Position numbers and translations under genes: made by a program. The notes under the pieces were generated by a model. It made no database searches. It had not been told where the DNA came from and worked only from the letters and a program-made list of their open reading frames with translations. Positions 45,050 to 57,560 of a DNA stretch of 64,000 nt are shown here, piece after piece (positions within the stretch are counted from its first letter, which is position 1; each line of letters starts with the position of its first letter). This stretch comes from Leucaena leucocephala (taxonomy: Eukaryota > Streptophyta > Magnoliopsida > Fabales > Fabaceae): the NCBI GenBank assembly GCA_037074615.1, contig CM073532.1, positions 18,492,001 through 18,556,000 on the forward strand, read 5' to 3'.

Positions 45050-48000
45050 TAAACAAACAAGCCATAGTTTGTTTCTAGCTAGTAATTACGTTCACATTTT
45101 TTATGAATTGAATGAAAACTCACTACCCATCTCAACTTTCAATTAGTAAGATGCCCACTTACATTGCATAATTGATCTATATAGATCAATAATGAGTGAT
45201 AGGGTCTTTTGAGCCAGAGTAAGGCAAATTTTTAATTAAGTTAAAAGTCACCATGCCTGTCAACTTTCAATGACGATTATAAAATCTCAATTTCTTTAAG
45301 AAATTATTTTATATACGATAGCAACAGGTGATGGAGTGTTTCTACTTTGTTTAAGGAAAATGTGACGAACTTTTGGCATTATTTTAGAATTGAGTGAAAA
45401 GTCACAACCACCTCAGCTTCTTAAAAGAATTAAGGAGTGACCGCTTTCATTGTGAAATTCATCCAAAGAGTTCACAAACGAGCGATAGTTTATTTCTAGC
45501 TAGTAATTGTGTACTCTTCGCAATTTTTATGAATTGACTGAAAACTCACTACCTATTACCCATCTTAACTTTCTATGAGGATTGGAGATACCTACTTTTG
45601 TTGCGTAATTGATGTACATAGGTCACAACGAGTGATAGAGTCTTTTGAGCCAAAGTAAAGCAAATGCAGAATGGTTGTTGCACTATTTTTTAATTGAGTG
45701 AAAAGTCACCATGCATCTCAACTTTCAATGAGGATTATAGAATCCCAATTATTTTAAGAAATTGTTTCATATACGACACCAACAGGTGATGAAGTGTTTC
45801 TATCTTGTCTAGGGAAAATATGGCAAACTTTTGGCCTTATTTTAAAATTGAGTTAAAAGTCACAACCACCTCAGCTTCTTAGAAGAATTATGGAGTACCG
45901 CTTTCGTTGTGAAATTCATCCAAAGTGTTCACTAATGAGCGGTAGTTTATTTCTTGCTAGTAATTGTGTAATTTTTGCACTTTTGATGAATTGAATGAAA
46001 ACTCACTACCCATATGAGCTTTCAATGAGTATTCGAGATGCCCCTTTTCATTGCGTGATTGATCATATAGGTCAAAAAAGAGTGATAGGGTCTTTTGAGC
46101 CTGGGTAAGGCAAATGCAGAAAGCTGGTTGCACTATTTCTTAATTGAGTGAAAAGTCACCATGTATGTCAACATTCAATGAGGATTACAGAATCCCAATT
46201 TTTTTAAGAAATTGTTTCATATACAACACCAACAGGTGGTGAAGTGTTTCTACCTTTTTTTATGCAAATGTGGCAAACTTTTGGCATTATTTTGGATTTG
46301 AGTGAAATGTCAACCCCACCTCAGCATCTTAGAAGAATTATGGAGTGCCCACTTTCGTTGTGAAATTCATCCAAAGTGTTCACAAACGAGCGATAGTTTG
46401 TTTCTTGCTAGTAATTGCGTACTTTTCACACTTTTTATTAATTGAATGAAAACTCACTACCTATCTTAACTTTGTATGATGTTTAGAGATGCCCACCTTC
46501 ATTGCATAATTGATCTATATATGTCAACAATGAGTGATGTATTCTTTTTTGCAAGAGTAAGGCAAACGCAGAAAGCTTGTTGCACTTATTTTTAATTGAG
46601 TGAAAAGTCACCATGCATGTCAACTTTCAATGAGGATTATAGAATCCCAATTTCTTTAAGAAATTGTTTCACATACGACACCAACAATTGATGAAGTGTT
46701 TCTACCTTGTTTAATGCAAATATGGCAAACTTTTGGCATTATTTTAGAATTGAGTTAAAAGTCACAACCACCATAGCTTCTAAAAAGAACTATCGAGTAC
46801 CCGATTTCATTGTGAATTGCATCCAAAGTATTCACAAATGAGGGTTAGTTTGTTTTTAGCTAGTAATTACGTAATTTTCATACTTTGTATGAGTTTAATG
46901 AAAACTCACTACCCATATGAACTTTTAATGTGTATTTGAGATGCCCACTTTTATTGCGTAATTGATCTATATAGGTCAACATCAAGTGATAGGGTCTTTT
47001 GAGCCAGAGTAAGGCAAATACAGAAAGCATGTTGCACTATTTTTTAATTGGGTGAAAATCACCATGCATCTCAACTTTCCATGAGGATTTTAGAATCCCA
47101 ATTTCTTTAAGAAATTGTTTCATATACGACACCAACATGTGATGAATTGTTTCTACCTTGTTTAAGGCAAATGTGGTGAACTTTTGGCATTATTTTGGAA
47201 TTGAGTGAAAAGTCACAACCACCTCAGCCTATTAGAAGAATTATGGAGTGCCCGGTTTCATTGTGAAATTATCCAAAGCATACACAATCGAGCCATAGTT
47301 TTCTTCTAGCTAGTAATTACGTAATTTTTGCACTTTTTATGTATTGAATGGAAACTCACAACCTATTTCAACGTTCAACAAGGATTTAATATGGCCACTT
47401 TTGTTTTGTAATTGATCTATATAGGTCAAAAATGAGTGAAAGAGTCTTTTGTGCCAGAGTAAGGCAAATGTATATGGTTGTTGCACTTTTTTTTAATTGA
47501 GTGAAATGTCACCATTCATCTCAACTTTCAATAAGGATTATAGAATCCCAACTTTTTTAAGAAATTGTTTCTTATACGACACCAATAGGTAATGAAGTGT
47601 TTCTACCTTGTTTAAGGCAAATGTGGCCAACTTTTGGCATTACATTGGGCTTGAGTGAAAAGTCACAACCACCTCAGCCTCTTAGAAGAATTATGTAGTG
47701 CTCGCTTTCGTTGTGAAATTCATCCAAAGAGTTCACAATCAGGCCATAGTTTGCTTCTAGCTAGTAATTGCGTAATTTTTGCACTTTTAATGAATTGAAT
47801 GAAAACTCACTACCCATCTCAATGTTCAACTAGTATTCGAGATGCCCACTTTTATTGCGTAATTGATCTATATAGGTCAACAACAAGTGAAAGTCTTCTC
47901 ATCCAGTGTAAGGCAAATGTAGAATGATTGTTGCACTACTTTTTAATTGTGTGAAAAGTCACCATTCTTCTCAACTTTCAATGAGGATTATAGACTCCCA

Positions 48001-50688
48001 ATTTCTTGAAGAAATTGTTTCATATACAACACCAACAGGTGATGAAGCGTTTCTACCTTATTTAAGGCAAATGTGGCAAAATTTTGCATTATTTTGGAAT
48101 TGAGTGAAAAGTCACAACTAGCTCAGCCTATTAGAAGAATTATGGAGTGCCTCCTTTCGTTGGGAAATTCATACACAGAGTTCACAAACGAGCGATAGTT
48201 TGTTTCTTGCAAGTAATTGCGTAATTTTCGCACTTTTTATGAATTGAATGGAAACTCACTACCCATCTCAACGTTCAATAAGGATTCAAGATGCCCACTT
48301 TTGTTGCGTAATTGATCGATATAGATAAAAAATGCGTGAAAGAGTCTTTTGAACCAGAGTAAGGCAAATGTAGAATGGTTGTTGCACTATTTTTTAATTG
48401 AGTGGAATGTCACCATTTATCTCAACTTTCAGTGGGGATTATAGAATCCCAATTTATTTAAAAAATTGTTTCTTACACGACACCAATAGGTGATGAGTGT
48501 TTCTACCTTATTTAAGGCAAATGTGGTGAACTTTTGGCATTATTTTGGAATTGAGTGAAAAGTTACAACCAACTCATCTTCTTAGAAGAATTATGAAGTG
48601 CCCGCTTTCATTGTGAAATTCATCCAAACATTCATAAATGAGCTATAGTTTTTTTCTTGCAAGTAATTGCCTACTTTTTGCACTTTTTATGAATTGAATC
48701 AAAACTCACTACCCATCTCAACTCTCAATGAGTATTCGAAATGCCCACTTTCTTTGAGTAATTGATATATATAGGTCAACAATTAGTGATAGGGTCTTTT
48801 GAGGCAAAGTAAGGCAAATGCAGAAAGCTTTTTGCGCTATTTTTTAATTGAGTGAAAAGTCACCATGCATCTTAACTTTCAATGTGGATGATATAATCTC
48901 AATTTCTTTAAGAAATTGTTTCATATACGACACCAACAGGCGATAAAGTGTTTCTACATTGTTTAAGGCTAATGTGGCAAACTTTTGGCATTATTTTTGA
49001 ATTGGATGAAAAGTCACAACCAACTCAGCCTCTTAGAAGAATTTTGGAGTGCCAGCTTTCATTATGAAATACATCCAAAGCGTTCACAAATGAGCGATAG
49101 TTTATTTCTAGCTAGTAATTGCGTACTTTTCGCACTTTTTATGAATTGAAACAAAACTCACTACCCATTTCAACTTTGAATGAGGATTGTTTAATATACG
49201 AGTGACATAGTACTTTTAGCAAGAGTAAGGCGAACATAGAATGGTTGTTGCAATATTTTATAATTGAGCGAAAAATCACCATGCATCTCAACTTTCAATA
49301 AGGATGATAGAATCCCAATTTCTTTAAGAAATTGTTTAATATACGACACCAACAGGTGATCAAGTGTTTCTAGTTTATTTAAGGCAAATGTGGCAAACTT
49401 TTGGCATTATTTTGGAATTGAGTGAAAAGTCACAACCACCTCAACCTATTAGAAGAATTATTGAGTGCCCATTTTCTTTGTGAAATTCATCCAGAATGTT
49501 CACAAATGAGCGATAGTTTGTTTCTAGCTAGTAATTGCGTACTTTTCACACTTTTTATGAATTGAATAAAAACTCACTACCCATTTCAACTTTCAAATAG
49601 TATTTGATATAACCACTTTCCTTGTGTAATTGACCTAAATAGGTCAACAACGCGTGATACAGTCTTTTGAGCGAGAGTAAGCAAATGTAGAAAGCTGGTT
49701 GCAATATTTTTTAATTGAGTGAAAGGTCACCATGCATCTCAACTTTCAATGAGGATTATAGAATGTCAATTTCTTTATGAACTTGTTTCCTATAATAGAA
49801 CATGTGATTAAGTGTTTCTACCTTGTTCAAGGCAAATGTGGCCAACTTTTGGCATTATTTTGGACTTGAGTGAAAAGTCACAACTACCTCAGCATCTTAG
49901 GAGAATTATGGAGTGCCCACTTTCGTTGTGAAATTCATCAAAACAGTTCACAAACGAGCGATAGTTTGTTTCTTACAAGTAATAGCGTAATTTTTGCACT
50001 TTTTATGAGTTGAATAAAAATTCACTACCCATCTCAACTTTGAATGAGGATTCAAAATGCACACTTTCATTGCTAATTAATCTATATATGTCAAGAACGA
50101 GTGATGCAGTATTTTTAGGAAGAGTAATGCAAAAGTAGAATGTTTGTTGCACTATTTTATAATTTGATTGAATAGTTACCATTCATCTCAACTTTCAATG
50201 AGGATTATAGAATCCTAATATCTTTAAGAAATTGTTTCATATATGACACCAACAGGTGATGAAGTGTTTCTACCTTGTTTAAGGCAAATATGGTGAACTT
50301 TTGGCATTATTTTGGAATTGAGAAAAAGTCACAACCACCTCAGCCTCTTAGAAGAATTATTTCATTTTGAAATTCAGCTGAAGAGTTAACAAATGAGCGA
50401 TAGTTTGTTTCTAGCTAGTAATTGAGTACTTTTCATACTTTTTAGGAGTTGAATGAAAACTCACTACCCATCTAAACTTTCAATGAGTATTTGATATGAC
50501 AACTTTCATTGCGTAATTCATCTATATAGGTCAACAACGAGCGATAGAGTCTTTTGAGCAGGAGTAAGGTAAATGCAGAAAGCTTGTTGCACTATTGTTT
50601 AATTGAATGAAAAGTCATCATGAATCTCAACTTTCAATGAGGATTATAGAATCCAAATTTCTTTAAGAAATTGTTTCATATACGACAC
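45050..50688. repeat. Satellite array, about 450-bp unit of three 150-bp subunits
   Basis: About 12.5 tandem units. The anchor GTTTCTAGCTAGTAATT (with variants) recurs at 45071, 45492, 45949, 46400, 46852, 47302, 47753, 48202, 48652, 49104, 49520, 49968 and 50407, giving steps mostly of 448-457 with two short units (421, 416). Each unit holds three diverged subunits of about 150 bp, all beginning AATTGARTGAAAASTCAC. The phrase CTCAACTTTCAATGA follows in two of them and a decayed form in the third. It has no coding capacity. The array is interrupted at 50689 by a retroelement and resumes at 63081. Confidence 0.95.
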
Positions 50689-51380
50689 TGATAAACTCAT
50701 ATTTGTATTGATTTTAGTGTAGTTAAAAAGAGTTTTATTATTGATTTCTGTCCCCATTTATCAATATATTGAGCAATTAATAAATAAAATAAAAATAGAA
50801 CAATTGGCAATTAATTGATGTGATTTTATTGATTAATTGGACAAATAATCTGTTTATTTTAATTGTCCCTTACAGATCAATACACTAATAGAATGAATAT
50901 AAAGGAGGGGACAGCTGGACAAGAGGAAATAGAAGCATGTGCTGCTAGACAAGGAGCATTCACCTGGAAATATAGTTGAGGAGAACAGATTGAATATGTG
51001 CTGGATCTAGGACCTGATAACAGAAGCAAGTGGGAGATCACACATGTGCTACAACAGAAATCACATGGAGGGGAAAGTTAAACGATTCATGCACATGCTG
51101 TCATGCAGATGACACACCTTGCATCACACATTCTGGACAGCTCACACACCTCACACGCATGACCTCACTCATTCCGCACTCTGCTATATATCACGCCATC
51201 CATCATCATTCTAGACATCATCACATATTACACAACATTCACCTACACCTCTTTCACGCACACTCTGATTCCTCTCCACACAATTCCCATACATCTCATT
51301 CTTCTCCACTCTATCAGATATCATTCGACACACCATACTCTCTCTCTTCATCTCATTTCGCTCTGATTCCTCTCCACACA
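50689..51380 (+). repeat. Truncated 5' LTR, Athila-like subfamily 2
   Basis: It starts TGATAAACTC and matches 59986 to about 60655 closely (roughly 95% by eye). It breaks at CATTTCGCTCT. A copy of a segment from 98 bp upstream follows (51361-51380 equals 51263-51282), then gag-pol sequence. The rest of the LTR, the primer site and most of gag are deleted. A His-rich frame here is also present in the other LTR and is not considered a gene. Confidence 0.9.
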
Positions 51381-51384
51381 GCAC

Positions 51385-52072
51385 AAGGAAGTCGTTGATC
51401 TTTTCAATAAGATTGAAGTAAATGTGCCTATGCTAGAGGGGGTTCAAAGAGTGCCAGAATATGCAAAGTGTTTGAAGGAGAGTTGCAAACACAGGAAAAG
51501 ATATAAACCTAATCAACTGGTGCAAGTGGGACCTAAAGCTTCTGTACTTTTCAGACCTCAACTTCTAGTAAAGTGTCAAGATTCAGGTGCATTTTCTATT
51601 CCTTGTACAATTGGTAAGATAACTGTTTCTAGAACATTATTAGATTTAGGTGCTACTATTAATGTGATGCCTAGTTCAGTTTATCATGCTATAGGAGTGA
51701 ATTTGATTAAACCAACTAGTATGTTAGCTCAACTGGCTAATAAGAGTATTGTAAATCCTAAGGGAATTTAGAAGACATTTTAGTTCAAGTTAAGAACCTT
51801 GTTTTTCCTGTTGGCTTTTATGTTTTGGATATGACAAATGAGTTTCTTGATGATAGTACTCTTATCCTAGGAAGGCCATTCTTAAGGACAGCTAACACCA
51901 TGATTTGTATGAAAGAATTATTAAAATGGAGTTTGGTGGGCACATAATTCAGTTTAACATGTATAGACACCCACATCAGAATTATTCTCTCCTAGGACTT
52001 AACATGATAGATGCATTACTTGAAAATGAGTGTGATGATATTTATGAGCTTGACAATGATGATGAAGTTTAA
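51385..52072 (+). pseudogene. Athila-like aspartic protease remnant
   Basis: It begins with gag-end sequence (VVDLFNKIEVNVPML, then VPEYAKCLKE) and leads to the retropepsin: AFSIPCTIGKITVSR, then LDLGATINVMPSSVYHAIG. The active-site D-L-G-A is typical of Athila/Tat proteases. The first frame stops at 51769-51771. The next frame continues with VKNLVFPVGFYVLDM and LILGRPFLRTANTMI. A third gives KMEFGGHIIQFNMYRHP and ends at 52070-52072. There are thus at least two frameshifts. The protein would have processed gag-pol. Confidence 0.88.
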
Positions 52073-52263
52073 GAACCTTCCATTTCTTACTCCTCCACTA
52101 ATTTCTCTTCTTTTTCTTCATCTAATGGTGATCTGTTATGCATTAATTCTAAAATTGATGGCTGGCTTCCTACTATGGGTATTTTTCTTCATCTTCATCT
52201 ACTATTTCTTCCTTTGGAACTAACCACATTGTTTCAAGCAATGAACAATGTCCAAGAAGGTTT

Positions 52264-52740
52264 GTGGAAAATTTAACAGAATTGAAGGGTAATGACATGA
52301 CATTAAAATTTGAGAGACAAGAAGCTAGAATATCTGGGCTGAGAAATTCTCAATTTAATTTTCTGTATTCTAACCTTGTTCATAAGAGCTTCAACATGGA
52401 ATTTTTAGACATCTCAAGGCTACAGAAATTGAAGGATATTATCCAACATCAATAGAATTTCATAGCTGGAACTTCAAAGCTTAACCAGTCACAAGTTGCT
52501 GAGCTATGTGTTTTGGGAGCATTTTTGCTTAATCAACTTTTGGAACCCAAATTGAACTATAAGGAGAGAGTTGCTACTGGATATGATGTTGAATTGGTGC
52601 AAAAATTAGAAAGCAATGTATCTGGATTTGAGCCTAAGAAGTTGAGCCCATATGTTATTCAACCTTCAGAGATTGAGCTTGAACAACTTCTAAAGACTCT
52701 AAAGCATCAAAGAGAATTCAAGATGAAAGGCCATCTATAG
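52264..52740 (+). pseudogene. Unidentified coding remnant in Athila-like element
   Basis: About 159 codons in two adjoining parts, broken by a TAG at 52453-52455. They read through LTELKGNDMTLKFERQEAR, LDISRLQKLKDIIQHQ, then FLLNQLLEPKLNYKER and EIELEQLLKTLKHQ. Composition looks like real protein (charged, Leu-rich, helical). I do not recognise a domain. It lies after the protease where reverse transcriptase would be expected, so it may be linker sequence, a rearranged pol part or the downstream ORF of an Athila element brought close by deletion. Confidence 0.45.
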
Positions 52741-52761
52741 AAGCTGTTCAAAGATAATTTC

Positions 52762-55700
52762 TGAAACATCCTTAATCTCATGCTTACATATACTCAATTG
52801 GAAGTATCTTAGAACATTGGAACACCATTTTACCTTAGAAACATGAATTTCTAAGAGTTAGGCTATCGGGTACTGTTCACTTGGTAATTTCAGTTTACAG
52901 CATAAACTTTGGAAATTCATAATTAAATATATAAAAATCAAAATGATGTGGTTCCAATTTCTAATGAAATATATTTCATCAAAATTTGAAGGAAAAATAT
53001 GAAAATGAGATTTACTTGTCCAAATGAAATCAGTTTATTCGTTGGAAATCACTGTTCATTTGGTAAACTTTGAACTTCCAGATTCTGTGTCTCATTTTCA
53101 AAAATTTATTTATCTTTGTATACTTATCCAAATGAGTCTTGTTACACATGGATTTAAATATCCATATGTCTACTTTAAGCTCATAAAAGTTTACGGAAAG
53201 ATTCATTCATTTTCTATATGAAAATCGCGTATGAATCTCACTGCCTCTCAGGACTCTTTTTATCTTGATCCAGATTTTAGGTTCAACTTTGAAAAATCAT
53301 ATCAATTCGAATACTTAACCAAATTAGGAGTTCTTGGTGTAAAATTAAAGCTCCGGATCTTAGATATTTTCATACCAAATTTCAGGTGAAAATTCGTCGG
53401 ATAAGTCACTCAAACGATCGATGGAAACGTTCTGCCTCGGTTGGTTCCAGTGAGTGCATACGTTTTTACATACCATACAATCTCCCCTAGGTTAAATACA
53501 TGCCATCTAGGTCATATACACATTATTCATTCACAATTACCCTCTTCCTTGAGAAGTTCCAGCACCTAGAGCATGATTATATACATATGGAAGGAATGAG
53601 ATTTCACTGAAATCTCAATAGCAAGTCATACAAACTATAAGATTATGCATGCTTGATGAAATGCCTAACATGTTATCATGCAATGGGAGCTAATTCATGA
53701 TCATACATAAGCAAACTCTAACATGCATGTTGTCATGACAGAGGTTGCAAGGAATGGTACATATTCATAACTCATCATCATCATCATAATCATCATCACA
53801 TAACATATCATGCTCAACCAAACTTCATGCATAACAAGCAAGCATATCAATCAAACAACATAAGTTTATAGTTAAGTATTCTTGCTACCTCTTAGGTATC
53901 CTTGTGAGTTCCTTCTTGGCTTGATCCTTCCTTCCCACAAATGTCAAAACCTAGGCATAACCAAACAATCACCAAGTTACAACTCAATTCAAACCATTCT
54001 CAAGACTAGGGTTTCATTAAGTCCCTTTCTTTCTCTACTTTGTGACTTAGGTTTACATCCTTCCAAACTAAACTCTCATGGTTCATTCCCACATAATTTT
54101 TCATGTAGAATCCAAATATGCATTCAAAAATTCCAGAATCCAATTGCATCTTACACTTCTGTACAGAACCGAAAAGTGACCTCTTATTTCCCAAAAATTC
54201 TCATTTTGGTTCCAATGCTTCCAATACTTGTCTTCCTACTATACCCCCACACAATTTTCCATTTTAGACTCATTGGAAGCATCAAAATCATGAAATTCCA
54301 ACATATTAACAGTGATTTCATACTGTACAGAACAGAACACAATCTTGGATTCACAAGCACACATGGATTCCTAAGCCATTATCATGTGATTCAAGCTTGT
54401 TTAAGCTTATCTAAACTATCCATAACATAAAACTCATATTCCTTTCATATGGGTACCCAAATTCCAGCAGCAATTCATCAAGGTTTATGCCTCAAAAACC
54501 ACTTAAACTCAAGAGCAAATCTACTAGAACATAGTCTAGGATCAAGAGGAGTAATTACCTTGATGTTTCCTTCCAAGTGCTTGCTTCCTCTTGGCTTGAG
54601 TTTTCAATTTGCAAGAGTTTCCCCAAGGGTTCATGGGCCACGGTTTGGAATCAGATTTGGGGGGTATTTATAGACAATTTTGGGTGAAAATGAAAGGCCA
54701 AGATCATTTTGATTACTATTTGACTTGTGGCTTTGATTTAATCTTAGAATTTCTTTTCTTTTTCATTTATGACATCATCTTGATGACATCACTCAAGGGG
54801 ACAACTCATGGGACACCTATTCAGCATGTGGCAAAATTGGAAGAGCCAAGAAGCCTCTGGAAAATTTCCAGTCCAATCCGGTATCGGCCCGGTCCAATTC
54901 CTCGAAAACTGGACTGTTTTACGAATCTAATTTTTCTGAGATTCCATAATATGTCTTCTGACCTTAAATTTAGTATCTGGGTCCTTTATATCATTGATAT
55001 TTTTATACTATATCTAAACTCAATTACAGATCCCCTGTGAAATGACCAAAATACCCTTGGTGCCCTTTCTTACTCTATCTTAACCCTAAGGGCAAAATTG
55101 TCATTTCACACCTTTTTGTACCTTGTCAGAGCATATACTGACTCTGAATAACCTCACCTGTGTATGACTTGGCATTTTGGCCTGTCCAAAATGACCAAAA
55201 TACCCTCTATTCATCTATTTCTCCTTAAGACAACACAGGGGTATTTTCGTAATTTCACACTTTTCCTGGGTTTTACTGGACACTGGCCCACCTATCAGTC
55301 TAAGTGTCTTATTGGGCCTTTGATGGCGCCATTTTTTGGCCTTTTAGGGTCCATCACCTTTCTGGCACGTTTCATGAGAAATCTCTCCCGACGATATTCA
55401 TCGAGTACTTTTGCCATACACTGTTTCTACACGTCTTTGGACACCGGCTCCTTTTATCAGATAGACTAGCATACTGCATCAAGGCATCCCTTTGGGTCAC
55501 AACAGGCATCTAACTGATGTCATCTGACCTCATTTAGTCTCAGTTTGAATACCGATAAATCTCCTAATCGGATCCCCGGAGGTCACACACTCCGTCTGAA
55601 TTTACTGATTTGTGAATAACTTTTTCTACAGACCTCCTTTCAGTATTCTGTCAGGTCCCTGACATCCGCCTCATCAGGACGCATCATCCTGTAATTTTTC

Positions 55701-56167
55701 ACTTATATCTAAGGTATAGGATATCCGATAATAATTTTTATAACTTTTTCATTATCAGATAAATTTCGGCTATCTGGAGTCCTGAGAAAATTCCGGTATT
55801 TAGCTGGATTACCCAGCATCACTTGCTCTATCTACTGGTGAAATCTGGGATTGAAATGCTTTCGGGCAGTCCAAACCACTTCTGGCCTAACTTTCTTTAA
55901 TTACAATTTAGCCCCAGGGAACTTTTCTTCTTTGCACTTAAGTCCCTCAAATTTTGCTAAAACTACACTTAAATACCCCATATTTTTGTCTACTTTTCCT
56001 TTTTAGCCTTAAGCTTTTCATAATTGCACTTAAGTCCTTACATTTTCTTTCTTTTTCAATTTAATCCCTTTCTTTACATAAATGGCCACATCTTTTCCTG
56101 AAAAATATCTCATATATTTCATTCAGTCTGTACATACAAATCAGTACAGAAAATTTAGGATATTACA
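52762..56167 (-). repeat. Solo LTR 7, divergent older member of the long-LTR family
   Basis: It starts TGAAACATCC and ends GGATATTACA (3406 bp). The flanks ATTTC (52757-52761) and ACTTC (56168-56172) match at four of five bases. The right 1.5 kb is clearly like subtype C; the left 1.9 kb is diverged. The reversed TATA box is at 54664-54673. The imperfect duplication and divergence suggest it is the oldest of the seven. Confidence 0.88.
54664..54673 (-). promoter_or_regulatory. TATA box of solo LTR 7
   Basis: Minus-strand CTATAAATAC, kept despite the divergence of the surrounding sequence. Confidence 0.45.
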
Positions 56168-56274
56168 ACTTCAAACCCCCATAACATTCAGGTTGTCTCC
56201 TTCCTTGTTTCCCCACTTACAATAGTATGCTTTAATAAATTTTTTATTATACACTTAAGCTATATTTGTTGATT

Positions 56275-56288
56275 AAGTGTGGGGGAGG
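56275..56288 (+). other. Internal polypurine-tract-like site 1
   Basis: AAGTGTGGGGGAGG matches the tract used before the 3' LTR but lies 3.7 kb upstream of it. Confidence 0.6.
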
Positions 56289-56417
56289 AGACGAAGTCAA
56301 TAGAGTAGATAAATCCTTCCATGAATAAATCTTAGATTCTGGTTTAACGTTGTCCTCATTACTACTGCCTTTGCATGTCTTTCATCACTTCTTCACATTG
56401 AGGACAAGTTAGAAATT

Positions 56418-56431
56418 AAGTGTGGGGGAGG
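56418..56431 (+). other. Internal polypurine-tract-like site 2
   Basis: AAGTGTGGGGGAGG again, preceded by TTGAGGACAAG and followed by GATAAAC, which resembles the start of the LTR (TGATAAAC). Confidence 0.6.
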
Positions 56432-56482
56432 ATAAACTTTATAGTGTGTGAGATGGGTGAAATTTAGATATGTGTCTTTTGC

Positions 56483-56853
56483 GTCGTGACCTTATGTTGT
56501 TCTTATCACGTCTAATGTGTTCGAATATGTCAAGTCTCTTCTTTGTGAAAATTAGTCGCGAAGAATACCTATTTTTGTTGTGACTAGAAGTAATATTTTC
56601 TTATGTTTACCTATCTGTGATGTTTAGTCATGAACTGTTCTTTATCTTTATCGCGATTGTAACTTTTTATGATTTTTGGTAATGATTGGATGGACACTTA
56701 GGTCGTGACCAGAGCATGTGTGCTTAATAGGTTTACTCTCTGTGATTATAAGTCACGACCAGTGTCCATTTATATACGACCAATATTCCCTGTTTTCTAA
56801 ATTTTTTATCTCTTTGTAAAATAGTCGCTACCTGATGTCCTTTTAGTCACGAC
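56483..56853. repeat. Decayed GTCGCGAC dyad array
   Basis: Sites or variants start at 56483, 56505, 56555, 56577, 56627, 56650, 56679, 56702, 56752, 56773, 56824 and 56846, with steps 22, 50, 22, 50, 23, 29, 23, 50, 21, 51 and 22. It is homologous to 859-1114 and more decayed, but the spacing is kept. Confidence 0.75.
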
Positions 56854-57560
56854 TAAAAAGTGATCTTCTGCTAAAACTTCTCCTATTTCATTCTGATTGT
56901 TGCTTAGTCTTTTGAATTTATTGGACTCAAATTGAACTTTGAACTTTGAACATTGGCAAACTTGATGAAGTGCGAGTTGCTTGTTTCATTGATAAATTGC
57001 TGAAAATTATGCATAATGAATGATTAATCTCATGTATTTAGTTTGATATTCATGTAATCTAGTCATAGTGAGTCAATAAGGGTGAGTAAGCCAGATGGAA
57101 GTATTTTGAGACTCAAACATACACTCATTTACATTGTGTGACACCATCTAGTTTGGTAACTTTGTAGAACTTGTCTCAATCCTTGAATCAAAACCACATT
57201 AGCTTCTTGGAATTGTGAAAATGACAAGGCCATTTCTTTCAAAACCCTTTTGACTAAACAGAAGCTAAATAAATACTAAATCCTTTGTTTAACCCTTTAA
57301 GACCCTCATTTTCATCCTTGATTAAATGAATACTGATAGTTGATGCTGCAGTAATTCTTTAATTGTGAATGATTGTTAAGTTGCAACACTTGTTGAATGT
57401 CTGAACCTCAATGTATTGTTATCTAGTTCAATAGTGAAAAAAAAGAAAAAATACAGAGAAAAGAAAAAGAAAAGAGAAAGAAAGGAAAAGGAAGAAAGAA
57501 AGGAGAGACCAGATTACAAGATGTGCTATTCAACTTGTATGAAAGGAAGATAGTTTGTGA

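Larger units (their letters stand above)
56173..57560 (+). other. Athila-like 3' internal region, first part
   Basis: Non-coding sequence homologous to 813-1850 of the left element. It holds two polypurine-tract-like sites (56275-56288, 56418-56431), a decayed GTCGCGAC array (56483-56853) and a purine-only stretch at about 57430-57510. Confidence 0.8.

Noticed and set aside
45050..50688. Possible CRISPR-like array
   Set aside because: Units are 450 bp with no repeat-spacer structure, and the genome is a plant's. It is a satellite.
51030..51398. His-rich reading frame of 122 codons, with a relative at 60328-60636
   Set aside because: Both lie in the two LTRs of one element, so similarity follows from LTR identity. 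Composition reflects CA-rich DNA, and no domain is visible.
53882..54430. Frame of 182 codons
   Set aside because: It lies wholly inside solo LTR 7, reads against the LTR's own sense and has low-complexity, non-protein-like composition.
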